DNA from: Thiospirochaeta perfilievii
Lineage (GTDB): Bacteria; Spirochaetota; Spirochaetia; DSM-2461
Length of the DNA: 64,000 nt
Assembly: GCF_008329945.1 (NCBI RefSeq)
Contig: NZ_CP035807.1
Coordinates: 1,550,001 to 1,614,000 of the forward strand
Direction of reading: 5' to 3'
Part shown: one piece after another, positions 1-9,708 of the stretch
Layout of the letters: each line of letters opens with the position of its first letter
Numbering within the stretch: the first letter of the stretch is position 1
Notes under the pieces: generated by a model
Databases searched by the model: none
Told to the model about the DNA's origin: nothing
What the model saw: the letters and a program-made list of their open reading frames with translations, nothing else
Position numbers and translations under genes: made by a program

Positions 1-537
1 AAATTAAAATGGAGAGGAAGAGATTTTGTCTTTATCCTATATATTGCCTCAATAATGATTCCAGGACAGGCTGTAATTATACCACAATTTTTAATAGTAC
101 AGAATTTAGGGCTTTATAATAGTCATACAGGGCTTATTTTAGTATCAGCATTTACAGCATTTGGAACATTTCTTGTTAAACAATTTTTTGTAACAATACC
201 TGAAAGTTTAGTTGAATCAGCTAGAATTGATGGAGCTAGTGAGTTCCTAATTTTTAGAAAAATTATGTTGCCTTTATCAAAAACAGTAATTGCAACATTA
301 ATTATTTTTTCATTTAGGTTCTTTTGGAACGATTTCTTCGGTCCACTAATCTACCTATCATCACCTTCATTGAAAACTCTTCCTTTAGGAATGGCTGACT
401 TTGCCAATGAGTATTATACCTACGTTGGTCCACAGATGGCTGCTGCAGTTATTTCAATAATACCAGTTTTAATAGTTTTTCTAGCTGCACAGAAGCATTT
501 TGTTCAAGGAACAATGTCAGCAGGAATTAAGGGGTAA
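1..537 (+). CDS. Carbohydrate ABC transporter permease, MalG-type (5' partial)
   Basis: Inner-membrane permease of a binding-protein-dependent sugar importer. The reading frame is open from base 1 (KLKWRGRDFVFILYIASIMI...), so the gene starts outside the window and the ATG at 55 is internal. The EAA loop that contacts the ATPase is visible as ESARIDGASEFLIFRKIMLP, and at least three hydrophobic segments follow or precede it. The C-terminal ending SAGIKG is typical of MalG/UgpE-like subunits. It is followed after 2 nt by a GH112 phosphorylase, so it probably imports the oligosaccharide degraded by the downstream enzymes. The specific sugar cannot be read from the permease. Confidence 0.93.
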   Translation, partial: KLKWRGRDFVFILYIASIMIPGQAVIIPQFLIVQNLGLYNSHTGLILVSAFTAFGTFLVKQFFVTIPESLVESARIDGASEFLIFRKIMLPLSKTVIATLIIFSFRFFWNDFFGPLIYLSSPSLKTLPLGMADFANEYYTYVGPQMAAAVISIIPVLIVFLAAQKHFVQGTMSAGIKG

Positions 538-539
538 AA

Positions 540-2723
540 ATGTTTAATAATGATAAAAAAGGCTATATGACACTCCCTGTAGAGTCAGGACACGAAGAGC
601 TTGTTTTAGATCTGTATAAGAAGTGGAATGCAGATGCACTAAGGGATTCCGATGGGACAACAATGTCCAGAGAGCTAGAAAATCTAGGTAGTGAAGTCTA
701 TTCTACTATCTGTGTTGTGAGAGCACAGCAAGATTTTGCTGATGCGCACCCTGAGTACCTTCACCGAAAGTATCTAATGTCTCACCCTAAAACAGCAACG
801 GAGAAGAAGTTAACAATTAATCTTTTAGATGGCTACAGTAAAGATAAATACGAAGTTGATACAAATAGTGATCCAAAATTATGGTTCGAAGTAAGAAATA
901 GAACAAATTCTTCGATTGTTAATATCGCAAATTGGGAAATTGATACTGAAAAAGGAGTCGCAATAATTAATAATGCAATTCCCTACAATGAGTATACCGT
1001 TTCATTTTTAGCTAGACAAGTTTGGGACTCAGTTTCAATGTATAATCACTTAACTAATGGATGGACTGGGCGTAAAATCAAAAGCCTTGACCCATACCAC
1101 AAAGAGTGTAGGGAGTACTTAGTCTCTTGGTTTAAAAAATGGATTATAGAACATCCCAAAACAACTGTTGTACGTTTTACAACATTTGCATTTAATTTTG
1201 TAATCGATTCAGGAGAAAACAACCAAGATATATATCGAGATTGGCTAGGGTATGGGGAAACAGTTAGTCCAGAAGCACTAATAGATTTTGAGAAAAAGTA
1301 TGGATACAAAATGACCCCAGAGGATTTTGTAGATAATGGATATTACAATGCTACATATAAAAATCCAAGTAAAAAATACTTAGACTGGATGGATTTTATA
1401 AGGGATTTTGTAGTTGGATTTAGTAGTGAATTGGTAGAGATAGCCCATAAAGCAGGTAAAAGAGCAGCGATGTTCCAAGGTGATCACTGGATTGGAACAG
1501 AACCTTTTAGTAAAAAGTATGAACAAATTGGTATTGATATAAACATTGGGGCTGTGGAGGATGGTGTAGCACTAAGAAGATTGTCTGACTCCCCAGGAGA
1601 AATGATAAGAGAAGCACGTTTTTATCCATATTTTTTCCCCGATGTTTTTAAAGAAGGAAATAATCCAGAGGGAGGATCAATGGATAACTGGGTCAAAATA
1701 AGAAGAGCACTTCTTAGATCAAATATCCATAGAATTGGTTATGGAGGATACCTCTCCCTTGCTAATAAATTCCCCAACTTTATTGAACATGTTTCAGATT
1801 TAAGTAGTCAGTTCAATTTATATTTAGAAAATACAAAAGGAACAAAGTCTAAAACAGTTGGACGAAAAGTTGCAATTCTTAATTCCTGGGGAAGTTTAAG
1901 GTCATGGCTTCAAAATGCAGTAAAGGATCAACGTTTTCATATACCTTCTAGACCAGACATTATGGAGTTTGTAGGAAGTAATCCAATGGAGTGTCTATCT
2001 GGCCTTCCCTTTGATATTGAGTTTATAAGTTTTGACGATATATTATCAAATGGAATTAATAGTGATATTGGGGTTATAATCAATATGGGAGACTCAATGA
2101 CTTCATGGACAGGTCATGAACAGTGGGGAAATCCAGAGGTAATTAGCACTTTACGAGAGTTTGTTTCAAATGGAGGAGGTTTCTTAGGAATAGGAGAGCC
2201 ATCATCATATCTTAAGGATGGGAGATTTTTTCAACTTGGAGATATCCTAGGTTTAGAAAAGGAAACAGGCTTAACTATGGGTAGGGTTGCTATGCCATTA
2301 AAGATAGATGAATCCCATATTCTATATCAATCACTAACTGGGCTAGAAGATTTTGGGAAAGATCAAGATGTATACCCTATAGATGAGAAAATATCCATAT
2401 TAAAATCAAATGGTCAACAGATAAACTTATGTGTGAATAGTTATGGAACAGGTCGTTCATCATATATTTCTAATCTTCCATTCACATTAGAAAATTCACG
2501 CTTTTTAGAAAATCTTATATTATGGTTAAATAAAAGTGATTCTAAATTAACTCCATATCTGTCAGATAACCCCTATGTAGATGTTGCTTTTTATCCAGAG
2601 ACATCCATGCTCGCCCTAGTTAACTCAACAAATAAGGAGCAAAGTGTTAAGATATATACAGAGAGAGATGGGTATTTAAAAAGAACTATTAAGGCATATT
2701 CTTGGGATTGGGAAAAGGTGTAG
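540..2723 (+). CDS. GH112 beta-galactoside phosphorylase (galacto-N-biose/lacto-N-biose or galactosyl-rhamnose type)
   Basis: Cytoplasmic phosphorylase expected to cleave a beta-galactosyl disaccharide with phosphate, giving galactose 1-phosphate. The 727-aa length and the N-terminal TLPVESGHEELVLDLYKKW and RDSDGT signatures are those of family GH112. The segment GDHWIGTEPF carries the likely general acid Asp315. A C-terminal beta-rich domain is compatible with the family's multi-domain architecture. The ATG at 540 follows a GGGG ribosome site and lies 2 nt after the permease. Family GH112 includes enzymes for galacto-N-biose/lacto-N-biose and for galactosyl-1,4-rhamnose. The GH88 and DUF2264 neighbours suggest host glycan or pectin side-chain use, but the acceptor sugar is not decidable here. 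Confidence 0.88.
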   Translation: MFNNDKKGYMTLPVESGHEELVLDLYKKWNADALRDSDGTTMSRELENLGSEVYSTICVVRAQQDFADAHPEYLHRKYLMSHPKTATEKKLTINLLDGYSKDKYEVDTNSDPKLWFEVRNRTNSSIVNIANWEIDTEKGVAIINNAIPYNEYTVSFLARQVWDSVSMYNHLTNGWTGRKIKSLDPYHKECREYLVSWFKKWIIEHPKTTVVRFTTFAFNFVIDSGENNQDIYRDWLGYGETVSPEALIDFEKKYGYKMTPEDFVDNGYYNATYKNPSKKYLDWMDFIRDFVVGFSSELVEIAHKAGKRAAMFQGDHWIGTEPFSKKYEQIGIDINIGAVEDGVALRRLSDSPGEMIREARFYPYFFPDVFKEGNNPEGGSMDNWVKIRRALLRSNIHRIGYGGYLSLANKFPNFIEHVSDLSSQFNLYLENTKGTKSKTVGRKVAILNSWGSLRSWLQNAVKDQRFHIPSRPDIMEFVGSNPMECLSGLPFDIEFISFDDILSNGINSDIGVIINMGDSMTSWTGHEQWGNPEVISTLREFVSNGGGFLGIGEPSSYLKDGRFFQLGDILGLEKETGLTMGRVAMPLKIDESHILYQSLTGLEDFGKDQDVYPIDEKISILKSNGQQINLCVNSYGTGRSSYISNLPFTLENSRFLENLILWLNKSDSKLTPYLSDNPYVDVAFYPETSMLALVNSTNKEQSVKIYTERDGYLKRTIKAYSWDWEKV

Positions 2724-2725
2724 AG

Positions 2726-3829
2726 ATGGATACAAAAGAAGCTATTTCTTATTGCATAGAGAGAATAAACAAAAATCTAAATACATTTCATGGGGATAAA
2801 TTCCCCATGGCCTCTACCGAGGATGGTAAATATAAAGTAACTTCAAATAATTGTTGGACAGGGGGATTCTGGACAGGGATGTTATGGCTCGCCTATGAAT
2901 GGACTGGGGATAATAAATACCGACAAGAAGCGGAGTCTCATATTGAGATATACAGGGAGCGCCTAGAAAAAAGAGTTGTTATTGATCATCATGACATGGG
3001 TTTTTTGTATATTCCTTCCTGTGTTGCCGCATGGAAATTAACTAAAAACTCCTATGCCAAAGAGACAGCACTACTCGCCGCTGATGTATTATTAAAAAGA
3101 TATCATAAAAAAGCTGGAATTATACAAGCGTGGGGAGATTTAGATGATCCCACACAAAGGGGACGTATGATTATCGATTGTACAATGAACGTTCCTTTAC
3201 TTTTTTGGGCTTATGAAGAAACTCAAGATGAGAAATACCTAATACCGGCACAAAACCATCTAGATCAATCAGTGAAATATTTAATTAGAGATGATAACAC
3301 GACTTATCATTGTTACCATTTTGATGTTAAGACAGGGGAACCCTTACACGGCTCAACAGCCCAGGGAGCAGGAGATAATTCTTGTTGGGCAAGGGGACAA
3401 GCCTGGGGAGTATACGGCTTTGCTTTAGCTTATGAGCACTACCCAAAAGAAATATTCTTGGAAAAATCCAAGGATATATTTAATTATTACATAAATAATT
3501 TGCCAGAGGACCTTATCCCATACTGGGACTTATCTTTTAAAAAAGGAGAAGAAGAGAGGGACTCATCATCAGCAGCAATTTCTGTTGGAGGATTATTACT
3601 TTTAAGTAAAGTATTAGGGGAAGAATATAACGATTATGCTAAAAAAATTACAAACTCTTTAATAAAAAACTACACAACGAAAGAGTACCCAGAGCAACAT
3701 GGACTTCTTATGCATTCAGTTTATAGCAAGCCCCACGGCCAAGGGGTTGATGAGTCGACACTTTGGGGAGACTACTTCTACTTAGAAAATTTACTTAATA
3801 TGTCAATGGATAGGGTATCATATTGGTAG
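2726..3829 (+). CDS. GH88 unsaturated glucuronyl hydrolase
   Basis: Cytoplasmic alpha/alpha-barrel enzyme that removes unsaturated uronic acid from lyase-generated oligosaccharides. Family signatures are WTGGFWTGMLWLAYEWTGD, DHHDMGF and RMIIDCTMNVPLLFWAY; the two Asp residues in the latter motifs are the expected catalytic pair, and WARGQAWGVYGF lines the active site. I place the start at ATG 2726 because an AAGGTG ribosome site lies just upstream; a longer frame from TTG 2702 would overlap the previous gene. Its presence implies that this organism or a neighbour uses a polysaccharide lyase on a uronate-containing glycan. Confidence 0.88.
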   Translation: MDTKEAISYCIERINKNLNTFHGDKFPMASTEDGKYKVTSNNCWTGGFWTGMLWLAYEWTGDNKYRQEAESHIEIYRERLEKRVVIDHHDMGFLYIPSCVAAWKLTKNSYAKETALLAADVLLKRYHKKAGIIQAWGDLDDPTQRGRMIIDCTMNVPLLFWAYEETQDEKYLIPAQNHLDQSVKYLIRDDNTTYHCYHFDVKTGEPLHGSTAQGAGDNSCWARGQAWGVYGFALAYEHYPKEIFLEKSKDIFNYYINNLPEDLIPYWDLSFKKGEEERDSSSAAISVGGLLLLSKVLGEEYNDYAKKITNSLIKNYTTKEYPEQHGLLMHSVYSKPHGQGVDESTLWGDYFYLENLLNMSMDRVSYW

Positions 3830-5634
3830 ATAATAAATTCTATTCATCATTAGATCTAAACCCATTAAAAACAAAAAAGGATTTATTAGAAGCATTAAAA
3901 TATTTCTTAAAACCTGTTGAGGAATGGGAATTCTCTGGGTCTACCGGAACATGTTACTCTAATGAAGTTGTAGCCCTTGAAGGGTTTAGTAGAATACTAT
4001 GGGCTTTAGGTTCTGGAATAAAAACTGGCGAGTTTAAGAATTGGATTGATAAAATAACCGGTATGATAATAGATGGATGTAATGAAGGTGATAAATCCTT
4101 CTGGGGCTTTCCTATTGCATTCGATCAAAGAATTGTGGAAATGCCAGCCATAGCTTTCTTTTTAGTTGAGACGAAGGATATAATTTGGGATACCTTATCA
4201 CCTAGAAATAAAACTTCAATAGGAAATTGGCTTTATAGTCTAAACGGGAAAGAAATTCCAAATAACAATTGGGAGTTCTTTAAAGTAATTGTTAATACTT
4301 GCCTTAGACTTCTAGGTTGTAAATATAATCAAGGAGAGATAGACCATAGTTTGGAAAAAATTGACTCTATGTATATAAAAAGTGGGTGGTACCTAGATAG
4401 TGAAAAGATTGATTATTATAATGGGTTCGCTTTTCACTATTACGGATTATTATATTCAAAACTAGCCAAGAATTTTGATACTAAGTGGTCGATTATATTC
4501 CAAGAAAGAGCTAATGAGTTTGCAAAATCATATAAACATTTTTTTTGCCAAGACGGAAGGGAGATTCCTTTTGGAAGAAGTTTAACCTATAGATTTGCTA
4601 CAGTCTCCTTTTTTTCAGCTTGTATCTATGCCGATATGGAATTACTTCCCTGGGGAGAGATAAAAGCTATTCTTTTGGGTAACCTAAGATATTGGTTTAA
4701 AAACCCAATATTTAATGGTGATGGACTCCTCTCAATCGGTTATAGATATCCCAATTTATTTATGTCTGAACAATATAACTCTCCAACATCCCCCTACTGG
4801 GCTTTTAAAACTTTTTTGTTACTCAACTCTAAGGATGATCATCCTTTTTGGAAGGCAGAAGAAGTTATTCTTCCTAAACTTAAAGAAAACATCGTAATGT
4901 CAAATAAAAATATGATTATATATCCTTCAGATGGTAATAATCGGGTTTTATTAACTTCAGGACAGTATAATTTAGGTTATGAAGTAAACCAGCAAGCAGC
5001 CAAATATAGTAAATTCGCCTACTCAACTATTTCTGGTTTTTGTGTATGTAACGAAGGTTATATGTTGGAAAAAATCGGATGTGATAATAACCTTTGCCTG
5101 TCTGAAGATGGATACTACTGGAGAGTTAAAAGGGAAATTTTAGAAGCAAAAACAACTAAACAGTATATTTACACAAAATGGTCTCCATGGAAAGATGTAA
5201 TAGTTAAAACCTTCTTAATACCCCACTTAAATGGTCATATACGAATACATTTAATTGAAAGTAATCGACCTCTTGTTTTTGTTGAAGGTGGATTTTCCAT
5301 AAATAACGAGACATCAAAAGTTAAGGAAACAATAACAAGTTCAGAAATAACTCTTGAATCGGAAACTGGAGAGAGATCTAACATAATACAGATGATAGGA
5401 AAATACAATCAAAGGGTTTTAGAACCTATTCCAAATTTAAATGTATTATGGAATAGAGTAAAAATACCTATTATCCAGGGGAATCTAACAAAGGGAGTAA
5501 ATATTATTGGGACATTTTATTCCGATACCAATTCTAAAATAAGCTCTAGGGATCTACCAAAATTAGATAGAAATAATAACTTATTAATATATAAAAATGG
5601 AAACATTATAAATTTTATGGAGGAACAATGTTAA
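3823..5634 (+). CDS. DUF2264 family protein, probable glycan-active enzyme
   Basis: A 603-aa protein without a signal peptide that I recognise as DUF2264-like from the N-terminal part (YSNEVVALEGFSRILWALGSG, FWGFPIAFDQRIVEMPAIAFFL, WYLDSEKIDYYNGFAFHYYG). The fold predicted for this family is an alpha/alpha toroid followed by a beta-sandwich, like heparinase-type lyases. The start is TTG 3823, overlapping the GH88 stop by 7 nt, which implies translational coupling. Operon context (GH112, GH88) argues for a role in cytoplasmic degradation of a uronate-containing oligosaccharide. The reaction is not established by the sequence. Confidence 0.75.
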   Translation: MVDNKFYSSLDLNPLKTKKDLLEALKYFLKPVEEWEFSGSTGTCYSNEVVALEGFSRILWALGSGIKTGEFKNWIDKITGMIIDGCNEGDKSFWGFPIAFDQRIVEMPAIAFFLVETKDIIWDTLSPRNKTSIGNWLYSLNGKEIPNNNWEFFKVIVNTCLRLLGCKYNQGEIDHSLEKIDSMYIKSGWYLDSEKIDYYNGFAFHYYGLLYSKLAKNFDTKWSIIFQERANEFAKSYKHFFCQDGREIPFGRSLTYRFATVSFFSACIYADMELLPWGEIKAILLGNLRYWFKNPIFNGDGLLSIGYRYPNLFMSEQYNSPTSPYWAFKTFLLLNSKDDHPFWKAEEVILPKLKENIVMSNKNMIIYPSDGNNRVLLTSGQYNLGYEVNQQAAKYSKFAYSTISGFCVCNEGYMLEKIGCDNNLCLSEDGYYWRVKREILEAKTTKQYIYTKWSPWKDVIVKTFLIPHLNGHIRIHLIESNRPLVFVEGGFSINNETSKVKETITSSEITLESETGERSNIIQMIGKYNQRVLEPIPNLNVLWNRVKIPIIQGNLTKGVNIIGTFYSDTNSKISSRDLPKLDRNNNLLIYKNGNIINFMEEQC

Positions 5635-6413
5635 CGCTAAGAGTACTAGATAAAAATAATAAGACTTTAACTGAAACCAGCGGAGATGATATATATATTT
5701 TTTATAACAAAGAGTATCAAAAAGGTGATTATATTGAGCTTGAAAGTACACAAAATAATATTTTTGTACACTTACAGCTGGATGATGCTATTGGAGAGTC
5801 ATTAGTATACTTAAAAGAGGGTAAGATTGAATTTAAAATACCATTTGATGAAAAAAAACTGTGTTATTCAGAAAAATCCTTTAGTGGAACAAAACACTTA
5901 ATGTCAGCAAGAGTAGCTGAAAAAGAAGAGATATATAATTATAGGAATCTAACGTCGAACAAATATGATTACCATGGAAATAATAGTTTTTTCCCCCATG
6001 CATCTGCAAATGTAGAAACAAGGGATGAATCTGTATTTGCAGCAAAAAATGCAATAAATTGTAATCGTGCAAATAAGTCTCACGGGAATTGGCCATTTGA
6101 ATCATGGGGAATTAATAGAAATCCAGATGCAAAGATAAAAATAGAGTTTGGTAGAACCCTAATTTTGAATAAAATAAAATTATATATTAGGGCTGATTTC
6201 CCCCATGATAATTGGTGGGAAAATATTACATTAAAATTTTCTAATGGGGAAGAAATTACATTTAAACTAGAGAAAACTCATTTGGGACAAACTATAACTT
6301 TTGATCAAATAGAAACAAATTTTGTTGAATTAAAAGAGTTAAAAAAGGCAAATGATCCCTCAGAATTCCCTGCATTAGCCCAAATAGAAGCCTATGGTTC
6401 AGAACTTCTTTAG
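5628..6413 (+). CDS. Carbohydrate-binding-like protein with a discoidin-type C-terminal half
   Basis: A 261-aa protein with no signal peptide. The N-terminal half is beta-rich and unrecognised. The C-terminal half (from about residue 120: HASANVETRDESVFAAKNAI, SWGINRNPDAKIKIEFGR, NKIKLYIRADFPHDNWW) resembles F5/8-type discoidin domains that bind sugars. The ATG overlaps the stop of the DUF2264 gene and has a GGAGG ribosome site inside that gene, so it is the last gene of the glycan operon. Its pairing with DUF2264 suggests an accessory binding or structural role. It could instead be an uncharacterised enzyme. Confidence 0.6.
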   Translation: MLTLRVLDKNNKTLTETSGDDIYIFYNKEYQKGDYIELESTQNNIFVHLQLDDAIGESLVYLKEGKIEFKIPFDEKKLCYSEKSFSGTKHLMSARVAEKEEIYNYRNLTSNKYDYHGNNSFFPHASANVETRDESVFAAKNAINCNRANKSHGNWPFESWGINRNPDAKIKIEFGRTLILNKIKLYIRADFPHDNWWENITLKFSNGEEITFKLEKTHLGQTITFDQIETNFVELKELKKANDPSEFPALAQIEAYGSELL

Positions 6414-6426
6414 ATTGATATAATAT

Positions 6427-6457
6427 GATAACCCCATGGTAAACCATGGAGGTTATC
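6427..6457. terminator. Palindromic hairpin between convergent genes
   Basis: An imperfect inverted repeat, GATAACC...CATGGT paired with ACCATG...GGTTATC, sits between the end of the glycan operon and the end of aconitase. Flanking GATATA and TATATC extend the stem. There is no T-run, so a classical intrinsic terminator is not certain. Position between convergent genes supports a bidirectional transcript end or 3'-end stabiliser. Confidence 0.5.
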
Positions 6458-6474
6458 TATATCGAATATTTAAA

Positions 6475-8730
6475 TTAACTGTTTCTTAATACATTAAGGG
6501 CAGATCCAGCTTTAAACCACTCAATCTGTAGATTGTTAAAAGTATGAACTAGAGGGATATTTACAATCTCTCCATCATCCTTTTTAATCTCTAGTGTAAG
6601 TTCAACACCTGGAGCAAACTCTTTTACCCCCTTAATTGCCAAGATATCTGTTCTGTCAACTCTATCGTAGTCTTCAGGATTTTTAAAAGTTAAAGCTAAA
6701 ACACCCTGCTTTTTAAGATTTGTCTCGTGAATCCTTGCAAAACTTCTAGTAATTACAGCCTTGCAACCTAAAAGTCTAGGACTCATAGCCGCATGTTCAC
6801 GACTAGATCCCTCACCATAATTCTCATCACCAATAATAAACCAACTCTTTCCAGCAGCCTTATACTCTCTAGCAACCTTACTAAAACTATGTTTTTCTCC
6901 TGACAAAATACTAGTAGCTTCCCCAGTTTCGCCAGAAAATGCATTTACAGCACCAGTTAACATGTTATCAGATATATTATCCAAATGTCCCCTATACTGT
7001 AACCAAGGTCCAGCTGGAGAGATATGATCTGTAGTACACTTACCCTTAGCCTTACACAGTAGGAGAGAATCGGTAATATCTTCTCCATCCCATGGAGCAA
7101 ATGGAGTTAACAGCTGTAGTCGTTTAGAATCATCTGCAACTATAACTTGAACCCCTCTACCTTCCGGTTTTTGGTATCCATCTAAGTCTGTAACAAAACC
7201 ATTTTTAGGTAGCTCATCACCAACAGGTGCCTCTAATTTTATATCTCCATTAGGAGTAGAGATTGTATCTGTAATTGGATTAAAGTCTAATCTTCCTGCA
7301 AGAGCCATAGCTGTTACAATCTCTGGAGACCCTATAAAACCTAAAGTCTCTGGGTTTGCATCATTTCTTGCTCTAAAGTTTCTATTAAAACTGTTTATTA
7401 TTGTATTTCTTTCACCCTTTTTAAAATCATCCCTAGACCACTGACCTATACATGGACCACAGGCATTGGCTAGCATAACACCACCAACATCTTCAAAATC
7501 CTGGGTAAATCCATCCCTATCAATAGTCTTTCTAACCTGGGTAGAACCAGGGGAAACAAAGTATGTAGACTTCATTTTAATACCAAGTTTTTTTGCCTGC
7601 TTACAAATCGATGCAGATCGCCCCATATCTTCGTAGGATGAATTTGTACATGACCCAATTAGTCCTGAGGATAGGTTTAATTCCCATCCCTCTTTTGCTC
7701 CATCTTCCTTTACTTTAGAAAGTGGATGGAAAGCATCAGGGGTATGTGGTCCTGTTATATGTGGCTCTAAAGTTGATAGGTCTATCTCTATAACTTTTTC
7801 ATAGTATAAATCTGGGTTTGCTACTACTTCAGAGTCTGGGGTTAATATATCAATATTTTCCATAGCTAATTTTGCTATATCAGCTCTATTTGTAGCCTCT
7901 AAATAGTCCTTCATTCTACTATCGTACTGGAATACAGAGCATGTAGCCCCTAATTCAGCTCCCATATTAGTAATAGTAGCTTTCCCAGTGCAACTTATGG
8001 ATTCACACCCATCACCAAAATACTCTATAATTCTATTGGTTCCACCCTTTACAGTTAACATTCCAATTAATTTAATAATTACATCTTTAGCAGAAGTCCA
8101 GCCATTAAGCTTTCCAATTAATTTTACACCTACAACTGTAGGGTTTTTAACTTCCCAGTTTAATCCAGCCATTACATCTGACGCATCAGCACCACCAACA
8201 CCGGAGGCACACATTCCTAAACCACCAGCATTAGGTGTATGGGAATCTGTTCCTATCATCAGCCCACCAGGGAATGCATAATTCTCAAGTATTACTTGGT
8301 GGATAATTCCTGCTCCAGGTTTCCAAAAACCTAAATTATATCGGCTAGAGGCGGAAGCTAGGAAGTCATAAACCTCTCTGTTTTCATCCATCGCAACAGC
8401 TAAGTCACTATCTTCCCCTTTATATGCTCTAATTAAGTGATCACAATGAACAGTTGCAGGAACGGCAGACTCATCCCTTCCAGATAGCATAAATTGTAAT
8501 ATTGCCATCTGTGCTGTGGCATCCTGCATAGCTACCCTATCAGGATTAAGAAGTAGGAAACTTTCACCTTGCTTAAGATCCTGATTTTTTGGATCATCAA
8601 GATGTCCATACATTATTTTTTCAGCCAAAGTTAAAGGTTTATTTAACCTATCTCTAACAACAGATAAATTCTCTCTTGTCTTATTATAAGTCTTTTCAAC
8701 AAGACCTAAAGTTGTTTCAATTCCCGCCAT
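6475..8730 (-). CDS. acn: Aconitate hydratase
   Basis: Cytoplasmic 4Fe-4S enzyme that interconverts citrate and isocitrate. The 751-aa length and N-terminal architecture match the mitochondrial-type aconitase rather than AcnB. Cluster-ligand cysteines are in GSCTNSS and [21 protein letters not shown] and the C-terminal swivel motif [15 protein letters not shown] are intact. The start is ATG 8730, 13 codons inside the longest frame, because a near-perfect AAGGAGTTAAT ribosome site precedes it. It lies 57 nt after the CDF gene and has its own promoter (8772-8800) overlapped by a CRP-like operator (8752-8767), so control independent of the upstream pair is likely. Confidence 0.96.
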   Translation of the reverse strand: MAGIETTLGLVEKTYNKTRENLSVVRDRLNKPLTLAEKIMYGHLDDPKNQDLKQGESFLLLNPDRVAMQDATAQMAILQFMLSGRDESAVPATVHCDHLIRAYKGEDSDLAVAMDENREVYDFLASASSRYNLGFWKPGAGIIHQVILENYAFPGGLMIGTDSHTPNAGGLGMCASGVGGADASDVMAGLNWEVKNPTVVGVKLIGKLNGWTSAKDVIIKLIGMLTVKGGTNRIIEYFGDGCESISCTGKATITNMGAELGATCSVFQYDSRMKDYLEATNRADIAKLAMENIDILTPDSEVVANPDLYYEKVIEIDLSTLEPHITGPHTPDAFHPLSKVKEDGAKEGWELNLSSGLIGSCTNSSYEDMGRSASICKQAKKLGIKMKSTYFVSPGSTQVRKTIDRDGFTQDFEDVGGVMLANACGPCIGQWSRDDFKKGERNTIINSFNRNFRARNDANPETLGFIGSPEIVTAMALAGRLDFNPITDTISTPNGDIKLEAPVGDELPKNGFVTDLDGYQKPEGRGVQVIVADDSKRLQLLTPFAPWDGEDITDSLLLCKAKGKCTTDHISPAGPWLQYRGHLDNISDNMLTGAVNAFSGETGEATSILSGEKHSFSKVAREYKAAGKSWFIIGDENYGEGSSREHAAMSPRLLGCKAVITRSFARIHETNLKKQGVLALTFKNPEDYDRVDRTDILAIKGVKEFAPGVELTLEIKKDDGEIVNIPLVHTFNNLQIEWFKAGSALNVLRNS

Positions 8731-8751
8731 ATTAACTCCTTTGTTTAGTGC

Positions 8752-8767
8752 TGTGAAAATATTCACA
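8752..8767. promoter_or_regulatory. Perfect CRP-type palindrome overlapping the acn start point
   Basis: The sequence TGTGAAAATATTCACA matches the CRP/FNR-superfamily half-site pattern TGTGA-N6-TCACA at every defined position, and the flanking GC/GC pair extends the dyad to GCTGTGAA...TTCACAGC. It covers roughly -2 to +14 relative to the predicted start of the promoter at 8772-8800, which is a repressing position. It could also fold as an 8-bp hairpin in the leader. The window encodes two class III cyclases, so a cAMP-responsive regulator is plausible; the regulator itself is not identified. Confidence 0.65.
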
Positions 8768-8771
8768 GCTA

Positions 8772-8800
8772 ATAGTACTATTTATATCTATTTTTGTAAA
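8772..8800 (-). promoter_or_regulatory. Sigma-70 promoter for acn
   Basis: Reading the minus strand, TTTACA (8795-8800), a 17-nt spacer and TACTAT (8772-8777) form a promoter with five of six bases matching the -35 consensus and four of six the -10. The -35 box lies inside the 3' end of the CDF gene. The predicted transcript starts near 8765. Confidence 0.7.
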
Positions 8801-9699
8801 GCATCTGAACATAGACTCTTAGGTTCCACATGAACAGTAACAATTGCATCCTCTCCAAAATGCTCTTTTAACCTATCTTCCACATCATGGGCGATACTAT
8901 GTCCTTTCTTTATTGTAAAATTATCATTAACTCTTATATGAAGAGAGAGAACAACTCTCTTACCAACACTTCTAGTTCTTATATTGTGGGGTTCACTGCA
9001 GTTTGCAGTAGACTCTACTATCTTTTTAATAAGGGAAGTGCTTTCACTACCAAGGGATACATCTAATAAACCAGCGACATTAGTTCTAATTATAGAAAGA
9101 GCCTCTTTCAACAGTATCAAACCTACTATAATACCAGCTAATGGATCCAGAATAACCCATTTCCCTCCCAAGAATATAGCTCCAGCTATACCCAAGGATG
9201 CTCCAATTGATGAAAAGGAGTCAGATCTATGGTGCCATGCGTTGGCAATTACACTAGGACTATTAATTTTTTTTCCGGCATTCTTTGTATATCTATACAA
9301 GATCTCTTTTACGACTACAGATAAGATAGTTATATAAAGCGCCCATATTTTAGGTGGGTGTAAAATCTCCCCATTAAATACAGCTCTAAACATTACAAAT
9401 GAGTCTTTACCTATAACAATACCAGCAAGGGCCAACAAAACACCAACCAGGAAGGCTGAAAATGTCTCAAATTTCCCATGACCAAAATGATGGCTACTAT
9501 CATCTGGTTTTTCTGCAAAACTTAAACCCACATATACAACTAAATCACTTGCTAAGTCTGATAGTGAGTGGAATCCATCGGCAACTAGGGCTAAACTTCC
9601 TGAAAAAAATCCCACTAGTAATTTAACAAAACTAAGCAGAATATTTACAACAGTTCCAACCAGGGTAACTCTCTTTCCATACTTATAATCACTTTCCAT
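8788..9699 (-). CDS. Cation diffusion facilitator (CDF) metal exporter
   Basis: Inner-membrane antiporter for divalent metals (Zn, Fe, Mn or Co). The 303-aa protein has the six-helix CDF core; metal-site residues are in helix 2 (ADGFHSLSDLASD) and helix 5 (WHHRSDSFSSIG), followed by a cytoplasmic domain with HNIRTRSVGKRVVLSLHIRV and VTVHVEP. The HHRSD pattern resembles FieF/MamB-like members. A GAGGAT ribosome site precedes ATG 9699. It starts 9 nt after the M16 protease gene, so the two are co-transcribed. Metal specificity cannot be assigned. Confidence 0.92.
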   Translation of the reverse strand: MESDYKYGKRVTLVGTVVNILLSFVKLLVGFFSGSLALVADGFHSLSDLASDLVVYVGLSFAEKPDDSSHHFGHGKFETFSAFLVGVLLALAGIVIGKDSFVMFRAVFNGEILHPPKIWALYITILSVVVKEILYRYTKNAGKKINSPSVIANAWHHRSDSFSSIGASLGIAGAIFLGGKWVILDPLAGIIVGLILLKEALSIIRTNVAGLLDVSLGSESTSLIKKIVESTANCSEPHNIRTRSVGKRVVLSLHIRVNDNFTIKKGHSIAHDVEDRLKEHFGEDAIVTVHVEPKSLCSDALQK

Positions 9700-9708
9700 A
9701 ACTATCCT

